A stretch of DNA of 64,000 bases from Erythrobacteraceae bacterium. Lineage in GTDB: Bacteria > Pseudomonadota > Alphaproteobacteria > Sphingomonadales > Sphingomonadaceae. Under the pieces are notes generated by a model. That model saw only the letters and a program-made list of their open reading frames with translations, did not search any database and was not told where the DNA came from. The stretch's first letter is position 1. The number at the start of each line of letters is the position of its first letter. The stretch covers positions 1,675 to 65,674 of the forward strand of contig JAHEAX010000004.1 in the NCBI GenBank assembly GCA_024642525.1, in the 5' to 3' direction. The position numbers and the translations under genes are program-made. Positions 9,007 to 16,898 of the stretch are shown piece after piece.

Positions 9007-9711
9007 ATGACACCGTCTTTTCGATCGTTCGCCCTTACAGCGATAATCTCGCTGGTCTTCGGTTTTGCCGGTGCCGCCGTCTGGTCCTTCACCGGCCTCG
9101 GCAATGCAGGCACTCGCGCCTATCTGCTGGAGCATCCCGAATTGCTGCCCGAAATGGCCGAAGCCTATCAGAAGAAGGAAACGCAGAGCCGCCTCGCAGA
9201 TATATCCGACGCGGTGAAAAAGCCCTTCCCCGGCGCAGTTTTCGGCAATCCCAACGGTTCGGTCACGCTGGTTGAATTCACCGATTACGCCTGCGGGTAT
9301 TGCCGGATGAGCGAGGAACACGTCGCCCAGCTGGTGAAGGACAATCCCGATCTGAAAGTGGTGATCCGAGAATATCCGATTTTCCAGGGAAGCGACAAAG
9401 CGGCGCTGGTGGCGTTGGCAGCTGCGGACCAGGGCAAATATGCCGAATTTCACCGCACCATGTTCACCAAGGGTGCGCCCACCGATGCTGCCATTGCCGA
9501 AACCGCGCGTGAAATCGGTCTCGACATGGACAAAGCCCGCGCTTTTGCAGCAACACCAGCCGCGCAGGCCGAACTGGCCAACAATATCGCCATGGCGCAG
9601 CGCCTCGGCTTCAGCGGCACGCCCAGCTGGGTGATCGGCGATCGCGCTTTTGAAGGGGCTGTCGGGCTTTCCGCGCTGCAGAATGCCGTCAACGACGCCA
9701 AGGGTTCGTGA
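9007..9711 (+). CDS. DsbA-family thiol oxidoreductase
   Basis: The 234-residue protein has an N-terminal hydrophobic signal/anchor (about residues 8-28), a short helical region, and a thioredoxin-like domain with the active site CGYC at 96-99 and the cis-proline loop FSGTPSWVIG. This matches the DsbA/ScsC-like branch that carries an N-terminal extension, as in alphaproteobacterial DsbA2-type proteins. It would make or isomerise disulfides in the periplasm. The stop codon overlaps the GTG start of the next gene (GTGA), so translation is probably coupled. Confidence 0.9.
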   Translation: MTPSFRSFALTAIISLVFGFAGAAVWSFTGLGNAGTRAYLLEHPELLPEMAEAYQKKETQSRLADISDAVKKPFPGAVFGNPNGSVTLVEFTDYACGYCRMSEEHVAQLVKDNPDLKVVIREYPIFQGSDKAALVALAAADQGKYAEFHRTMFTKGAPTDAAIAETAREIGLDMDKARAFAATPAAQAELANNIAMAQRLGFSGTPSWVIGDRAFEGAVGLSALQNAVNDAKGS

Positions 9712-10682
9712 AGGTCAAATTCCTGAAAATTATTGCGGCCACCTGTCTGGCCGCAACTGGCATTCCGGCAGCTGCGGCGGCCGACAATGCCTTTGCACAA
9801 AGCCTGCACCTTTTGCAGCAGCGCGACCAGCAGGTGCAGTCGATCGGCTGGAAGTTGGTGCGTGGAAATGCCGCCTTCTGCCCCGATGCCCGCCCATCCA
9901 TCGGCCTGTTGCTGCAGGATGTCGCGGCCTTTACTGCGCCGCAAACCGTGCGCAGCGCTATTGGCATTTCGGGCGATATTGCCGTGCAGGCTGTTGCCGC
10001 GGGCGCCCCAGCGCAGACCGCCGGATTGCCCGTATTCGCTGAAATTCTGGCGATTGATGGGGAGCAGATGAAAGACCTTGCCCCGGCGGGCAAGAAGAAC
10101 TGGCGCCGCCTGCTCGACCTGCATCAGTCCCTGCAATCGCGCCTTTCCGCCAATGGCAAGGTCAGTGTCATGTGGCGCGATGGCGCACATGAAACACGCA
10201 CCACGCAAATCGCAGGCGTGCCTGCCTGTCCGAGCAGTTTCGAAGTGATTGCCGGGTCGGCCAAGGCATCAGCCAACGGCCAGCGCGTTGCCATCGGCGA
10301 AAATTTCGTCGGCTTTTCCTATCCTGAAAACCTGTTCGCCGCCGCCATCGCGCATGAGCTGGCGCATAACATCCTCGGCCATCCCGGCTGGCTTGATGCC
10401 AATGGCCGCAAGCAGCGCAATGTGCGCAGGACCGAGCGCGAGGCAGACCGGATGATGCCGTGGCTAATGGCCAATGCTGGCTATGATCCAACCGCCGCCG
10501 AACGCTTCATGCGCCTTTGGGGGCCGGGCCATGATGGGGGCCTGTTGCGCGGCCGAACGCATGACGGGTGGGATGAACGGGCTGATTTCATCGCCGCGGA
10601 ACTGCCCGCGATCCGCCAGAGCATGGCGGAAAGCGGAACAGCAGACTGGGCCCGCCTGTTTGTCAGGCAAGACCAGCCCTAG
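9708..10682 (+). CDS. periplasmic M48-type metallopeptidase with PDZ-like domain
   Basis: The 324-residue protein has a signal peptide (cleavage near AAAAADN). The middle part (about 85-170) is PDZ-like: GISGDIAVQAVAAGAPAQTAGL, then AEILAIDGEQM. A zinc site follows, with HELAHNILGH starting at 216 and EREAD at 243-247, the usual third-ligand motif in M48 proteins. It starts with GTG inside the dsbA-like stop. A PDZ placed before the protease core is unusual for M48, where TPRs are commoner. Cys58 and Cys174 could form a disulfide, fitting the coupled DsbA partner; that link is inference. Confidence 0.8.
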   Translation: MKVKFLKIIAATCLAATGIPAAAAADNAFAQSLHLLQQRDQQVQSIGWKLVRGNAAFCPDARPSIGLLLQDVAAFTAPQTVRSAIGISGDIAVQAVAAGAPAQTAGLPVFAEILAIDGEQMKDLAPAGKKNWRRLLDLHQSLQSRLSANGKVSVMWRDGAHETRTTQIAGVPACPSSFEVIAGSAKASANGQRVAIGENFVGFSYPENLFAAAIAHELAHNILGHPGWLDANGRKQRNVRRTEREADRMMPWLMANAGYDPTAAERFMRLWGPGHDGGLLRGRTHDGWDERADFIAAELPAIRQSMAESGTADWARLFVRQDQP

Positions 10683-10684
10683 AT

Positions 10685-11293
10685 TCAGGCGTCTGCATCC
10701 ATCTTGTAGAGTGTGGCCAGCGGCTTTGCCATGACGCGGCGGACCATCGGCGCGAAGAATTCGAGGCTTTCGCTTTCATAGTCAGGATCGAAAGCGGCCT
10801 GGTCATATTTCTCGCAGAATTCCGCGCAGGCATCGAAATAGGGGCTGCCGCGGAACTGTTCACGCGATTCGCGGTCCATGCCGAGATAGTGGAAATAGTA
10901 ATAGCCCTGGAAGTGGCCATGATGCTGGCAGATCCAGTATAATTCCTCGCTGATGAACGGCTTCAGGATTGCTGCGGCGACTTCGGGGTGGTTGAAACTG
11001 CCCAGCGTGTCGCCAATGTCATGCATCAGCGCCATGACGACATATTGTTCATCCCGCCCGTCACGATATGCGCGCGTCGCCGTTTGCAACGAATGTTCAA
11101 GGCGGCAGATCGGAAAGCCGCCAAAATCGCCATCCAGCAATTTGAGATGTTCAAGAACGCGATCCGCCACGCCAGAGGCAAATTCACGAAAATGCCCGCC
11201 GATGAGCGCCCAGTCTTCGGCTGTGCCTTCCTTCATTTCGCGGAATTTCGCACGTTCCATGGCATCATGTGCCGCTTTGTCTTCCACACCCAT
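10685..11293 (-). CDS. HD-domain protein, possible di-iron oxygenase or hydrolase
   Basis: This 202-residue soluble protein has an HD-type metal site: LEHSLQTATRA, ALMHDIGD (the HD pair), NHPEVAAAILKPF, and HHGHFQGYYYFHYLG, with a distal Asp in YFDACAEFCEKYDQAAFDPDY. That order (H, HD, H, H, D) is shared with HD phosphohydrolases and with mixed-valent di-iron oxygenases such as PhnZ. No nucleotide or cyclic-di-GMP motif (HD-GYP) is seen. The ATG at 11293 has GAGGAG eight bases upstream and is preferred over the GTG directly before it. The gene is convergent with the PDZ peptidase, so their stops are almost adjacent. Confidence 0.7.
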   Translation of the reverse strand: MGVEDKAAHDAMERAKFREMKEGTAEDWALIGGHFREFASGVADRVLEHLKLLDGDFGGFPICRLEHSLQTATRAYRDGRDEQYVVMALMHDIGDTLGSFNHPEVAAAILKPFISEELYWICQHHGHFQGYYYFHYLGMDRESREQFRGSPYFDACAEFCEKYDQAAFDPDYESESLEFFAPMVRRVMAKPLATLYKMDADA

Positions 11294-11384
11294 CACATCA
11301 TCTCCTCGCCAGCCATCCTATCCCATGATTGAAGATGCGCAAAACAATCTGACGAAAACGTACAAAATCGGCTAGACTGCTTCC

Positions 11385-12638
11385 ATGGTAATGTTGCCCT
11401 TCAGACCAACACCCTTCTTCCGCAACAAGAACCGGGCGTTCTGGAACCTGCAAATCGCGGGCTGGGCGGGCCTGTTCCTGTTCCGCGCGATGAGCGCGCT
11501 GGCCAACCAGCAGCCCCCGTCTTTCCTCGTGCTGCTGCTGATCGAAGCGATTACCGGCTTTTCGCTGACGCTGGTGCTGTCGGTCATATACCGCCACCTG
11601 ATCCAGCGCAGGCCAGTGGTGACATGGGGCATGACCAGCATCGTGCTGGTGGTGGCCGTCAGCCTGTTCACCTTTATCGAGGCATGGGTCTTCAGCCTGA
11701 CGCGGCCTTCGGGCGGGCCGTCCTTCGCGCAATTGGTGATCGGACTGTTCTACATCCCCATGACCCTGCTGGGTGCATGGTCGGCGCTTTATTACGCCAT
11801 CAACTACTTCCTGCAGGTGGAAGAACAGACAGACCGGCTGGAACGGCTGGAAGCGCAGGCAACCAGCGCGCAGCTGGCCATGCTGCGTTACCAGCTGAAC
11901 CCGCATTTCCTGTTCAACACGCTCAATTCCATCAGCACACTGGTGCTGCTGAAGCAGACAGAACCTGCCAATGCGATGCTGACGCGCCTTTCATCCTTCC
12001 TGCGTCACACGCTGGTGACCCAGCCGGGCGGCAAGGTTTCGCTGGAACAGGAAGTGGAAACGCTGAAGCTGTATCTTGGCATCGAACTGATGCGGTTCGA
12101 GGAACGGCTGCGCCCGGATTTCCGAATCGATGCCGATGCGGCCAAGGCATTCTTGCCTGCCATGCTGCTGCAACCGCTGGTCGAAAATGCGATTAAATAT
12201 GCGGTGTCACCGCAGGAAGAAGGCGCGCAAATCAGCGTTGCGGCGCAACTCGTCGGACAGCGGCTGCGCGTCACCGTTTCCGACACCGGTCCGGGGTTGA
12301 ACTCCTCGACGCCGCGCCACACCCTTCCAGGCGCCATGACGGGCCAGGGCCGAGCGGTGTCGACAGGGGTCGGCCTCGCCAATATCCGGGACCGGCTGGC
12401 ACAAGCCTACGGTGATGATCATCTCTTCGAAATCCGCACTCCCCCAGAGGGCGGATTCACGGTTGTGATCGAATTGCCTTATGAAACATCGGACACAGAC
12501 AGTGTCGCGCCCGAAGCAGCAAGAATCTCCTTCGGCAGCGGCCAGACCAATATTGAGAAACCCCAGGCCGCTTCATCCGTTATTTCACCGCAATCAAACA
12601 TACATCCAGTGGGGCGCACGATCGGATCAAACTTATGA
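11385..12638 (+). CDS. LytS-type sensor histidine kinase
   Basis: The 417-residue protein has four membrane segments (about 22-145) with little periplasmic sequence between them, a short coiled linker, then a His_kinase domain (PF06580). The phosphoacceptor is His174 in LNPHFLFNTL. The ATP-binding lid shows LVENAIKYA, DTGPGLN and GVGLANIRDRL. It autophosphorylates and passes the phosphate to the LytTR regulator encoded next, whose ATG overlaps this stop (ATGA). The unusual 50-residue tail after the ATPase domain is Ser/Gln-rich. The signal sensed is unknown. Confidence 0.9.
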   Translation: MVMLPFRPTPFFRNKNRAFWNLQIAGWAGLFLFRAMSALANQQPPSFLVLLLIEAITGFSLTLVLSVIYRHLIQRRPVVTWGMTSIVLVVAVSLFTFIEAWVFSLTRPSGGPSFAQLVIGLFYIPMTLLGAWSALYYAINYFLQVEEQTDRLERLEAQATSAQLAMLRYQLNPHFLFNTLNSISTLVLLKQTEPANAMLTRLSSFLRHTLVTQPGGKVSLEQEVETLKLYLGIELMRFEERLRPDFRIDADAAKAFLPAMLLQPLVENAIKYAVSPQEEGAQISVAAQLVGQRLRVTVSDTGPGLNSSTPRHTLPGAMTGQGRAVSTGVGLANIRDRLAQAYGDDHLFEIRTPPEGGFTVVIELPYETSDTDSVAPEAARISFGSGQTNIEKPQAASSVISPQSNIHPVGRTIGSNL

Positions 12639-13432
12639 CTATTCGCACTATTATCGTCGACGACGAAAAACTCGCCATCCAGGGCCTTCAGCTGCGGCTC
12701 GAAGCCTTCGACGATATCGAAGTGATCGAAACCTGTGCCAACGGGCGCGAAGCCATCCGCAAGATCAAGACCGAAAAGCCGGATCTGGTCTTCCTCGACA
12801 TCGAGATGCCCGGCTTTGACGGTTTCAGCGTGGTCAAGGGCGTGATGGAAATCGAACCGCCGCTGTTCGTGTTCGTGACTGCCTATCAGGAACACGCCAT
12901 TCGCGCGTTCGAGGCCAATGCCGTCAACTATCTGATGAAGCCGGTGGATGTGGACAAGCTGGCCGATACAGTGGAGCGGGTGCGCGTGCGCCTTGCTGAA
13001 AAGCGTTCGGCTGAAGAAGCTGCCAACCTCATGAATGTGCTGGCAGAAGTCGCCCCGGACGCAGCCGAGGAATTTGCCGAAACCGAAACGGAATCAACCG
13101 ACCGGTTCGAAAAGCTCATCAATATCAAGGATCGCGGACAGATCTTCCGTGTCGAAGTCGGCTCGATCGAACATATCGAGGCGGCAGGCGATTACATGTG
13201 CATCTACACAGGCGATAATTCACTGATTCTGCGCGAAACGATGAAAGATCTCGAACGGCGGCTTGATCCGCGCAAGTTCCAGCGCGTTCACCGCTCCACC
13301 ATCGTCAATCTGGACCAGGTGCGGCAGGTGAAACCCCATACCAATGGTGAATGTTTCCTGGTTCTGGATTCGGGCGCAGAAGTGAAAGTCAGCCGGTCAT
13401 ACCGCGACGTCGTTGCACGGTTTGTCCATTAA
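12635..13432 (+). CDS. LytTR-family response regulator
   Basis: The 265-residue protein has a receiver domain (Asp9-Asp10, phosphoacceptor Asp55 in FLDIEMPGFDG, Lys in LMKPVD), an acidic linker, and a C-terminal LytTR DNA-binding domain (IEAAGDYMCIYTGDN, FQRVHRSTIVNLDQVRQV, VKVSRSYRDVV). LytTR domains bind pairs of short direct repeats upstream of target genes. It overlaps the kinase gene by four bases, forming one two-component unit. nadC starts immediately after it, so NAD synthesis could be on the same transcript. Confidence 0.92.
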   Translation: MTIRTIIVDDEKLAIQGLQLRLEAFDDIEVIETCANGREAIRKIKTEKPDLVFLDIEMPGFDGFSVVKGVMEIEPPLFVFVTAYQEHAIRAFEANAVNYLMKPVDVDKLADTVERVRVRLAEKRSAEEAANLMNVLAEVAPDAAEEFAETETESTDRFEKLINIKDRGQIFRVEVGSIEHIEAAGDYMCIYTGDNSLILRETMKDLERRLDPRKFQRVHRSTIVNLDQVRQVKPHTNGECFLVLDSGAEVKVSRSYRDVVARFVH

Positions 13433-13433
13433 G

Positions 13434-14294
13434 ATGGGCTTTGCACTCGAAGGGTTCGACCTCGATGAATTCGTCCGCGCAACATTGGCAGAAGACCTTG
13501 GCACAGGCCTGCCGGGCGGCGGGCATGATGTCACTTCCGAAAGTGTGATCCCTGCAGATGCGCGCTTTTCAGGCGTGATGGACAGCCGCGATGCCATCGT
13601 GGTCGCGGGCCTGCCCATCGCAGAGGCATTCTTCCGCAGCCTGCAGCCCGAGATGGAAATCGAAATGCTGGTGCAGGATGGCGACAGCGTGGCCGCGGGC
13701 ACGGATCTTATGCGCCTGTCCGGCAATGCCCGCGCCATGCTGACCGCAGAACGCAGCGCGCTCAACACCGTCCAGCACCTGTCCGGCATTGCCACCATGG
13801 CGCGCCAATATGTCGATGCGATGGACAGCAAGACTTGCATCCTGCTGGATACCCGCAAGACCATTCCCGGCCTGCGCCATCTGGAAAAATACGCCACTCG
13901 CCAGGGCGGCGCGCAAAATCACCGGATGGGATTGTGGGATGCCGCCATGATCAAGGACAACCACGTTGCGGTGGCAGGCGATGTCGGCACGGCAGTCAGG
14001 CGTGCGCGCGAAGCAGGTGTGCCCAAGATCATCTGCGAAGTGGACCGCATCGACCAGATCGAACCGGCGCTGGCCGCAGGGGCCGACCATCTGCTGCTCG
14101 ACAATATGGACCCAGCCACCCTGCGCGAAGCCGTGGAGCTGGTTGCAGGGCGCGTTCCGACAGAGGCGTCGGGCGGGATCAATCTCGAAACTATTGCGGC
14201 CAAGGCTGCGACAGGGGTCAATTTCGTGTCGGTAGGACGGCTTACGCAAAGCGCGCCCGCGGCGGACATCGGGCTGGACTTCACCCCGCTATGA
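13434..14294 (+). CDS. nadC: nicotinate-nucleotide pyrophosphorylase (carboxylating)
   Basis: The 286-residue enzyme converts quinolinate and PRPP to nicotinate mononucleotide in de novo NAD synthesis. Hallmarks are an AEDLG N-terminus, NTVQHLSGIAT, LLDTRKTIPGLRHLEKYA, RMGLWDAAMIKDNH, EVDRIDQIEPAL and LLDNMDP, ending in a SGGIN phosphate loop. The first ATG just after the regulator's stop gives the normal length; an upstream TTG inside the regulator gene is unlikely. No nadA or nadB is seen nearby, so the pathway is split. Upstream coupling to a LytTR system is unusual. Confidence 0.95.
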   Translation: MGFALEGFDLDEFVRATLAEDLGTGLPGGGHDVTSESVIPADARFSGVMDSRDAIVVAGLPIAEAFFRSLQPEMEIEMLVQDGDSVAAGTDLMRLSGNARAMLTAERSALNTVQHLSGIATMARQYVDAMDSKTCILLDTRKTIPGLRHLEKYATRQGGAQNHRMGLWDAAMIKDNHVAVAGDVGTAVRRAREAGVPKIICEVDRIDQIEPALAAGADHLLLDNMDPATLREAVELVAGRVPTEASGGINLETIAAKAATGVNFVSVGRLTQSAPAADIGLDFTPL

Positions 14295-14386
14295 CCGCTT
14301 AAAATTATGTAATTACTGTTGAATATGTGTGTTTTTCCGGTGTCACCTGGTGCCATTGTCTGAAAATATTTGTAACTGCCCGGTTG

Positions 14387-14406
14387 TTGGCGCAAGGTCG
14401 CGCCAA
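14387..14406. promoter_or_regulatory. inverted repeat upstream of small membrane protein gene
   Basis: TTGGCGC-N6-GCGCCAA is a perfect 7-bp inverted repeat ending 24 bases before the start codon at 14430. No T run follows, so it is more like an operator or leader hairpin than a terminator. Confidence 0.4.
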
Positions 14407-14429
14407 TCATCGTAACGGGGACCTTGTCG

Positions 14430-14864
14430 ATGCGCCCAAATTCCATTCTTCTGTTTGAACGCCTGTATCTTGCCTCGCTGGTTGTCGGGGTGATCAACCT
14501 GGTGCTGTCCTATGAACGGATTGTCGCCCAGATGCAGCGCGATCCTGCCGTTGCCCAGCTCGGCTGGGGTTCAGGGGCGGTCATCGTGATGTTTGGTCTC
14601 GGCATGGCCGTATCGCTGATACTCTGGTATTTCACGGCCCGCCGGGGAAGCTCGATTGCCAAGTGGTTTCTGGTGGCATTCACCGCCATCGGGCTGCTCA
14701 GCCTGCCTACCACGCTGGCAACCGGAAGCGGGCTGCCGCTGATCATGGCAATCGTGATCAACCTGTTGCAACTGATCGCCGTGGTCATGCTGTTCCGCGC
14801 CGATGCGAGGCCGTGGTTCAGCCGCAAGGAACCAGCCGCCGCAGATCCTGCCACTTTTGAATAG
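14430..14864 (+). CDS. small four-helix membrane protein, unknown function
   Basis: The 144-residue protein has four predicted membrane helices (starting near residues 8, 44, 78 and 104), short loops and a hydrophilic, acidic tail ending ADPATFE. I recognise no domain. The ATG at 14430 is preferred to a TTG two codons upstream. It stands alone between nadC and tadA, and converges with tadA. A perfect 7-bp inverted repeat lies just ahead of it. Confidence 0.65.
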   Translation: MRPNSILLFERLYLASLVVGVINLVLSYERIVAQMQRDPAVAQLGWGSGAVIVMFGLGMAVSLILWYFTARRGSSIAKWFLVAFTAIGLLSLPTTLATGSGLPLIMAIVINLLQLIAVVMLFRADARPWFSRKEPAAADPATFE

Positions 14865-14885
14865 TTTGGCCGGGTCTCCGGTTTT

Positions 14886-15341
14886 CTAGCGGCGTTCCCG
14901 GAAGAAATTGCGCAGCATTTCTGCTGCCGGTTCTTCGCCTATGCCGGCGTAGATTTCGGGCTTGTGCAGGCAGGTGGGCTGGTCGAACACGCGCGCACCA
15001 TGTTCCACCGCGCCGCCTTTCGGGTCTGATGCCCCATAATAAAGCTTGGCGAATCGGGCATGGACAATGGCGCCGGCGCACATGGCGCAGGGCTCCAGCG
15101 TGACCCATAATTCGCAATCTTCCAGCCGTTCCTGCCCCAGGATGCGCGCCGCCTCGCGAATCGCCATCATTTCGGCGTGGGCAGTCGGATCATGCAAGGC
15201 GCGGGGCGAATTATGGGCAGCACAAATAATCTCGCCGCCGCGTGTAACCACCGCGCCCACGGGCACTTCACCCGCCTTGGCAGATGCCTGGGCATGGCGT
15301 AATGCCTGCGCCATAGGCTCGGGTAGTGGCCATTTGTTCAT
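14886..15341 (-). CDS. tadA: tRNA-specific adenosine deaminase
   Basis: The 151-residue zinc deaminase converts A34 to inosine in tRNA-Arg(ACG). The catalytic motif HAEMMAIREA supplies a His ligand and the proton-shuttling Glu; PCAMCAGAI supplies the two Cys ligands. N-terminal EVPVGAVVTRGGEIICAAHN and C-terminal FFRERR are also family-like. The ATG at 15341 gives the usual length; an ATG 36 bases upstream would add 12 residues with no homology. It diverges from rpmB, with about 160 bases between. Confidence 0.95.
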   Translation of the reverse strand: MNKWPLPEPMAQALRHAQASAKAGEVPVGAVVTRGGEIICAAHNSPRALHDPTAHAEMMAIREAARILGQERLEDCELWVTLEPCAMCAGAIVHARFAKLYYGASDPKGGAVEHGARVFDQPTCLHKPEIYAGIGEEPAAEMLRNFFRERR

Positions 15342-15503
15342 CTTGTGTGCGCTAGGGCGTGTATTCACCGGGCGCAAGAAAGGTGATGCGCGAGACGCTC
15401 TCTTGCTTGACGATTCGGGTAGCCACCGCTAAGCGCCCCGCTTTCCGTAAGTAACAATGGCCCCGGAGCTTTGCCCCGGGTCCGCAATCGAACGAGATAT
15501 ATC

Positions 15504-15797
15504 ATGTCGCGCATCTGCGAACTGACCGGCAAAGGTCGCCAGGTCGGCAACAACGTTAGCCACGCCAACAACAAGACGAAGCGTGTCTTCCTGCCCAACC
15601 TGCAGAATGTCACGCTGATGAGCGAGAAGCTGGACCGCAGCTTCAAGTTCCGCGTGTCCACCAATGGCCTGCGCTCTGTCGAACACGTCGGCGGCCTGGA
15701 CAACTGGCTGCTCAAGACGAAGAACGAGAAGCTCAGCGATCGCGCCCGCAAGGTGAAGCGTGAACTGGTGAAGGCGGAAGCAGCCGCAGCAGCCTGA
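15504..15797 (+). CDS. rpmB: 50S ribosomal protein L28
   Basis: The 97-residue protein has the L28 signature: [27 protein letters not shown], then FLPNLQNV and [22 protein letters not shown]. It sits in the large subunit near the E site. A possible promoter is TTGACG at 15407-15412 and TAAGCG at 15430-15435, 17 bases apart, but the -10 is weak. Two hairpins follow, the second a terminator, so it is likely transcribed alone. The usual partner rpmG (L33) is not next to it. Confidence 0.97.
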   Translation: MSRICELTGKGRQVGNNVSHANNKTKRVFLPNLQNVTLMSEKLDRSFKFRVSTNGLRSVEHVGGLDNWLLKTKNEKLSDRARKVKRELVKAEAAAAA

Positions 15798-15872
15798 ATT
15801 GGCGCTGGTGTGATGCTGGCCTTTGGGCCGGCAACACCCATCAACTGCATTTGCCCGAAATCGAATCGATAG

Positions 15873-15899
15873 GGCGCGCGGCACCGCTGCGCGCCTTTT
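15873..15899 (+). terminator. rho-independent terminator after rpmB
   Basis: GGCGCGC (15873-15879) pairs with GCGCGCC (15889-15895), with further pairing inside and an ACC loop, followed by TTTT. A second stable hairpin with GGTGT/ACACC arms lies earlier, at about 15807-15837, without a T run. Confidence 0.8.
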
Positions 15900-15909
15900 C
15901 GTTTGCCTG

Positions 15910-16896
15910 TTATCTTGCTGGGCGGGCCTTTGGCCTGTTGCCGGGGGCCCAACGCATCCGCAGCAGCAATGTCTGCTGGAAGCTGGCGAGATTATCGTCA
16001 GAGATCATCCATAGATCGAGCGCGCCGTCAGCGCGCGGCACGGCCGCCAGCCCTTCGTAATTGTCCGATGGCACAGGCGGCGTGAAACTGGCGATCACCC
16101 TGCCCTGCCACAATTTTCCTGCCCCTATGTCGGCTGGATCTGCCACCAGCAGCTTTGCCGTAAAGCGCGGGGGCAGCCCCCAATGTATCTTGCGCACCAA
16201 CACCAGCACGCGTCCATCGGGTATCTGCGTCATGTCCACCGGCCGGTATCCTGACGGGGCGGCAAAGCGGAACGTCTGCGCACCTGCACCTTCCACCGGA
16301 TCGCCTGCAAACAGCACGCCGGGAAAATCACTTTTGCCCAGGCTGCGCGATCCTTCTGCCAGCACGATAAACTTGCCATTGGCCAGCCGCACCATGGCTT
16401 CCGGCCCGCTGTTTTCCGACCAGCCGCGCATCTGGGGCGGCATCACGCGCTTTGCACCATGCAGCTTGCGGTCAAGCCGGTCGATGGCATTCGCCCCTTC
16501 ATAGCCGATCCAGATCTGGCCGCTTGCAGGGTCACGAGTGATCGATTCGACATCGACCAGATGCTTGTCAGCCACATCCTTGCCGGACAGGAAATCCATC
16601 CGCGCAGCAGGCGTGCCATTTTCGGGCATATCCAGATACATGACCCGGCCACGGTCGCTGGCGGCCAGAAGGTTGCCGCCGGGCATTGCTGCAAGAGCTG
16701 AAAAGCCGCCAAAATGGCCGTTCTCGCTTTGCAGCCGCCATGCGCGCAGGATTTCGATTTCGCCTGACACCCGTGGAAATTGGCCCATCGGGGTGAATTT
16801 GACCGGCGCAGCAAGATCAGGCGGCGGAGAGGCGCTGCGCAGCCACGTACCCGGCGCCAGGGCCAGCGCCAGCAGCAAGGCCAGACCCGCGCGCAA
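15910..16896 (-). CDS. exported esterase-like protein of phytase family
   Basis: The 328-residue protein has a signal peptide (hydrophobic residues 3-16) and repeated beta-propeller-like strands: FGGFSALAAMPGGNLLAASDRG, DVESITRDPASGQIWIGYEGANAIDRL, SGPEAMVRLANGKFIVLAEGS and DNYEGLAAVPRADGALDLWMISDDN. This matches the 'esterase-like activity of phytase' family (PF13449). The enzyme activity in bacteria is not well established. Its stop is close to the rpmB terminator. It starts two bases after the M23 lipoprotein stop, so it is the distal gene of the xseA-DUF2093-M23 run. Confidence 0.8.
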   Translation of the reverse strand: MRAGLALLLALALAPGTWLRSASPPPDLAAPVKFTPMGQFPRVSGEIEILRAWRLQSENGHFGGFSALAAMPGGNLLAASDRGRVMYLDMPENGTPAARMDFLSGKDVADKHLVDVESITRDPASGQIWIGYEGANAIDRLDRKLHGAKRVMPPQMRGWSENSGPEAMVRLANGKFIVLAEGSRSLGKSDFPGVLFAGDPVEGAGAQTFRFAAPSGYRPVDMTQIPDGRVLVLVRKIHWGLPPRFTAKLLVADPADIGAGKLWQGRVIASFTPPVPSDNYEGLAAVPRADGALDLWMISDDNLASFQQTLLLRMRWAPGNRPKARPAR

Positions 16897-16898
16897 TG

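Noticed and set aside
7540-9453. A 637-residue open frame on the minus strand
   Set aside because: It is antisense to the M48 peptidase and DsbA-like genes, shows no family motif, and reflects the high GC content in the complementary frame.
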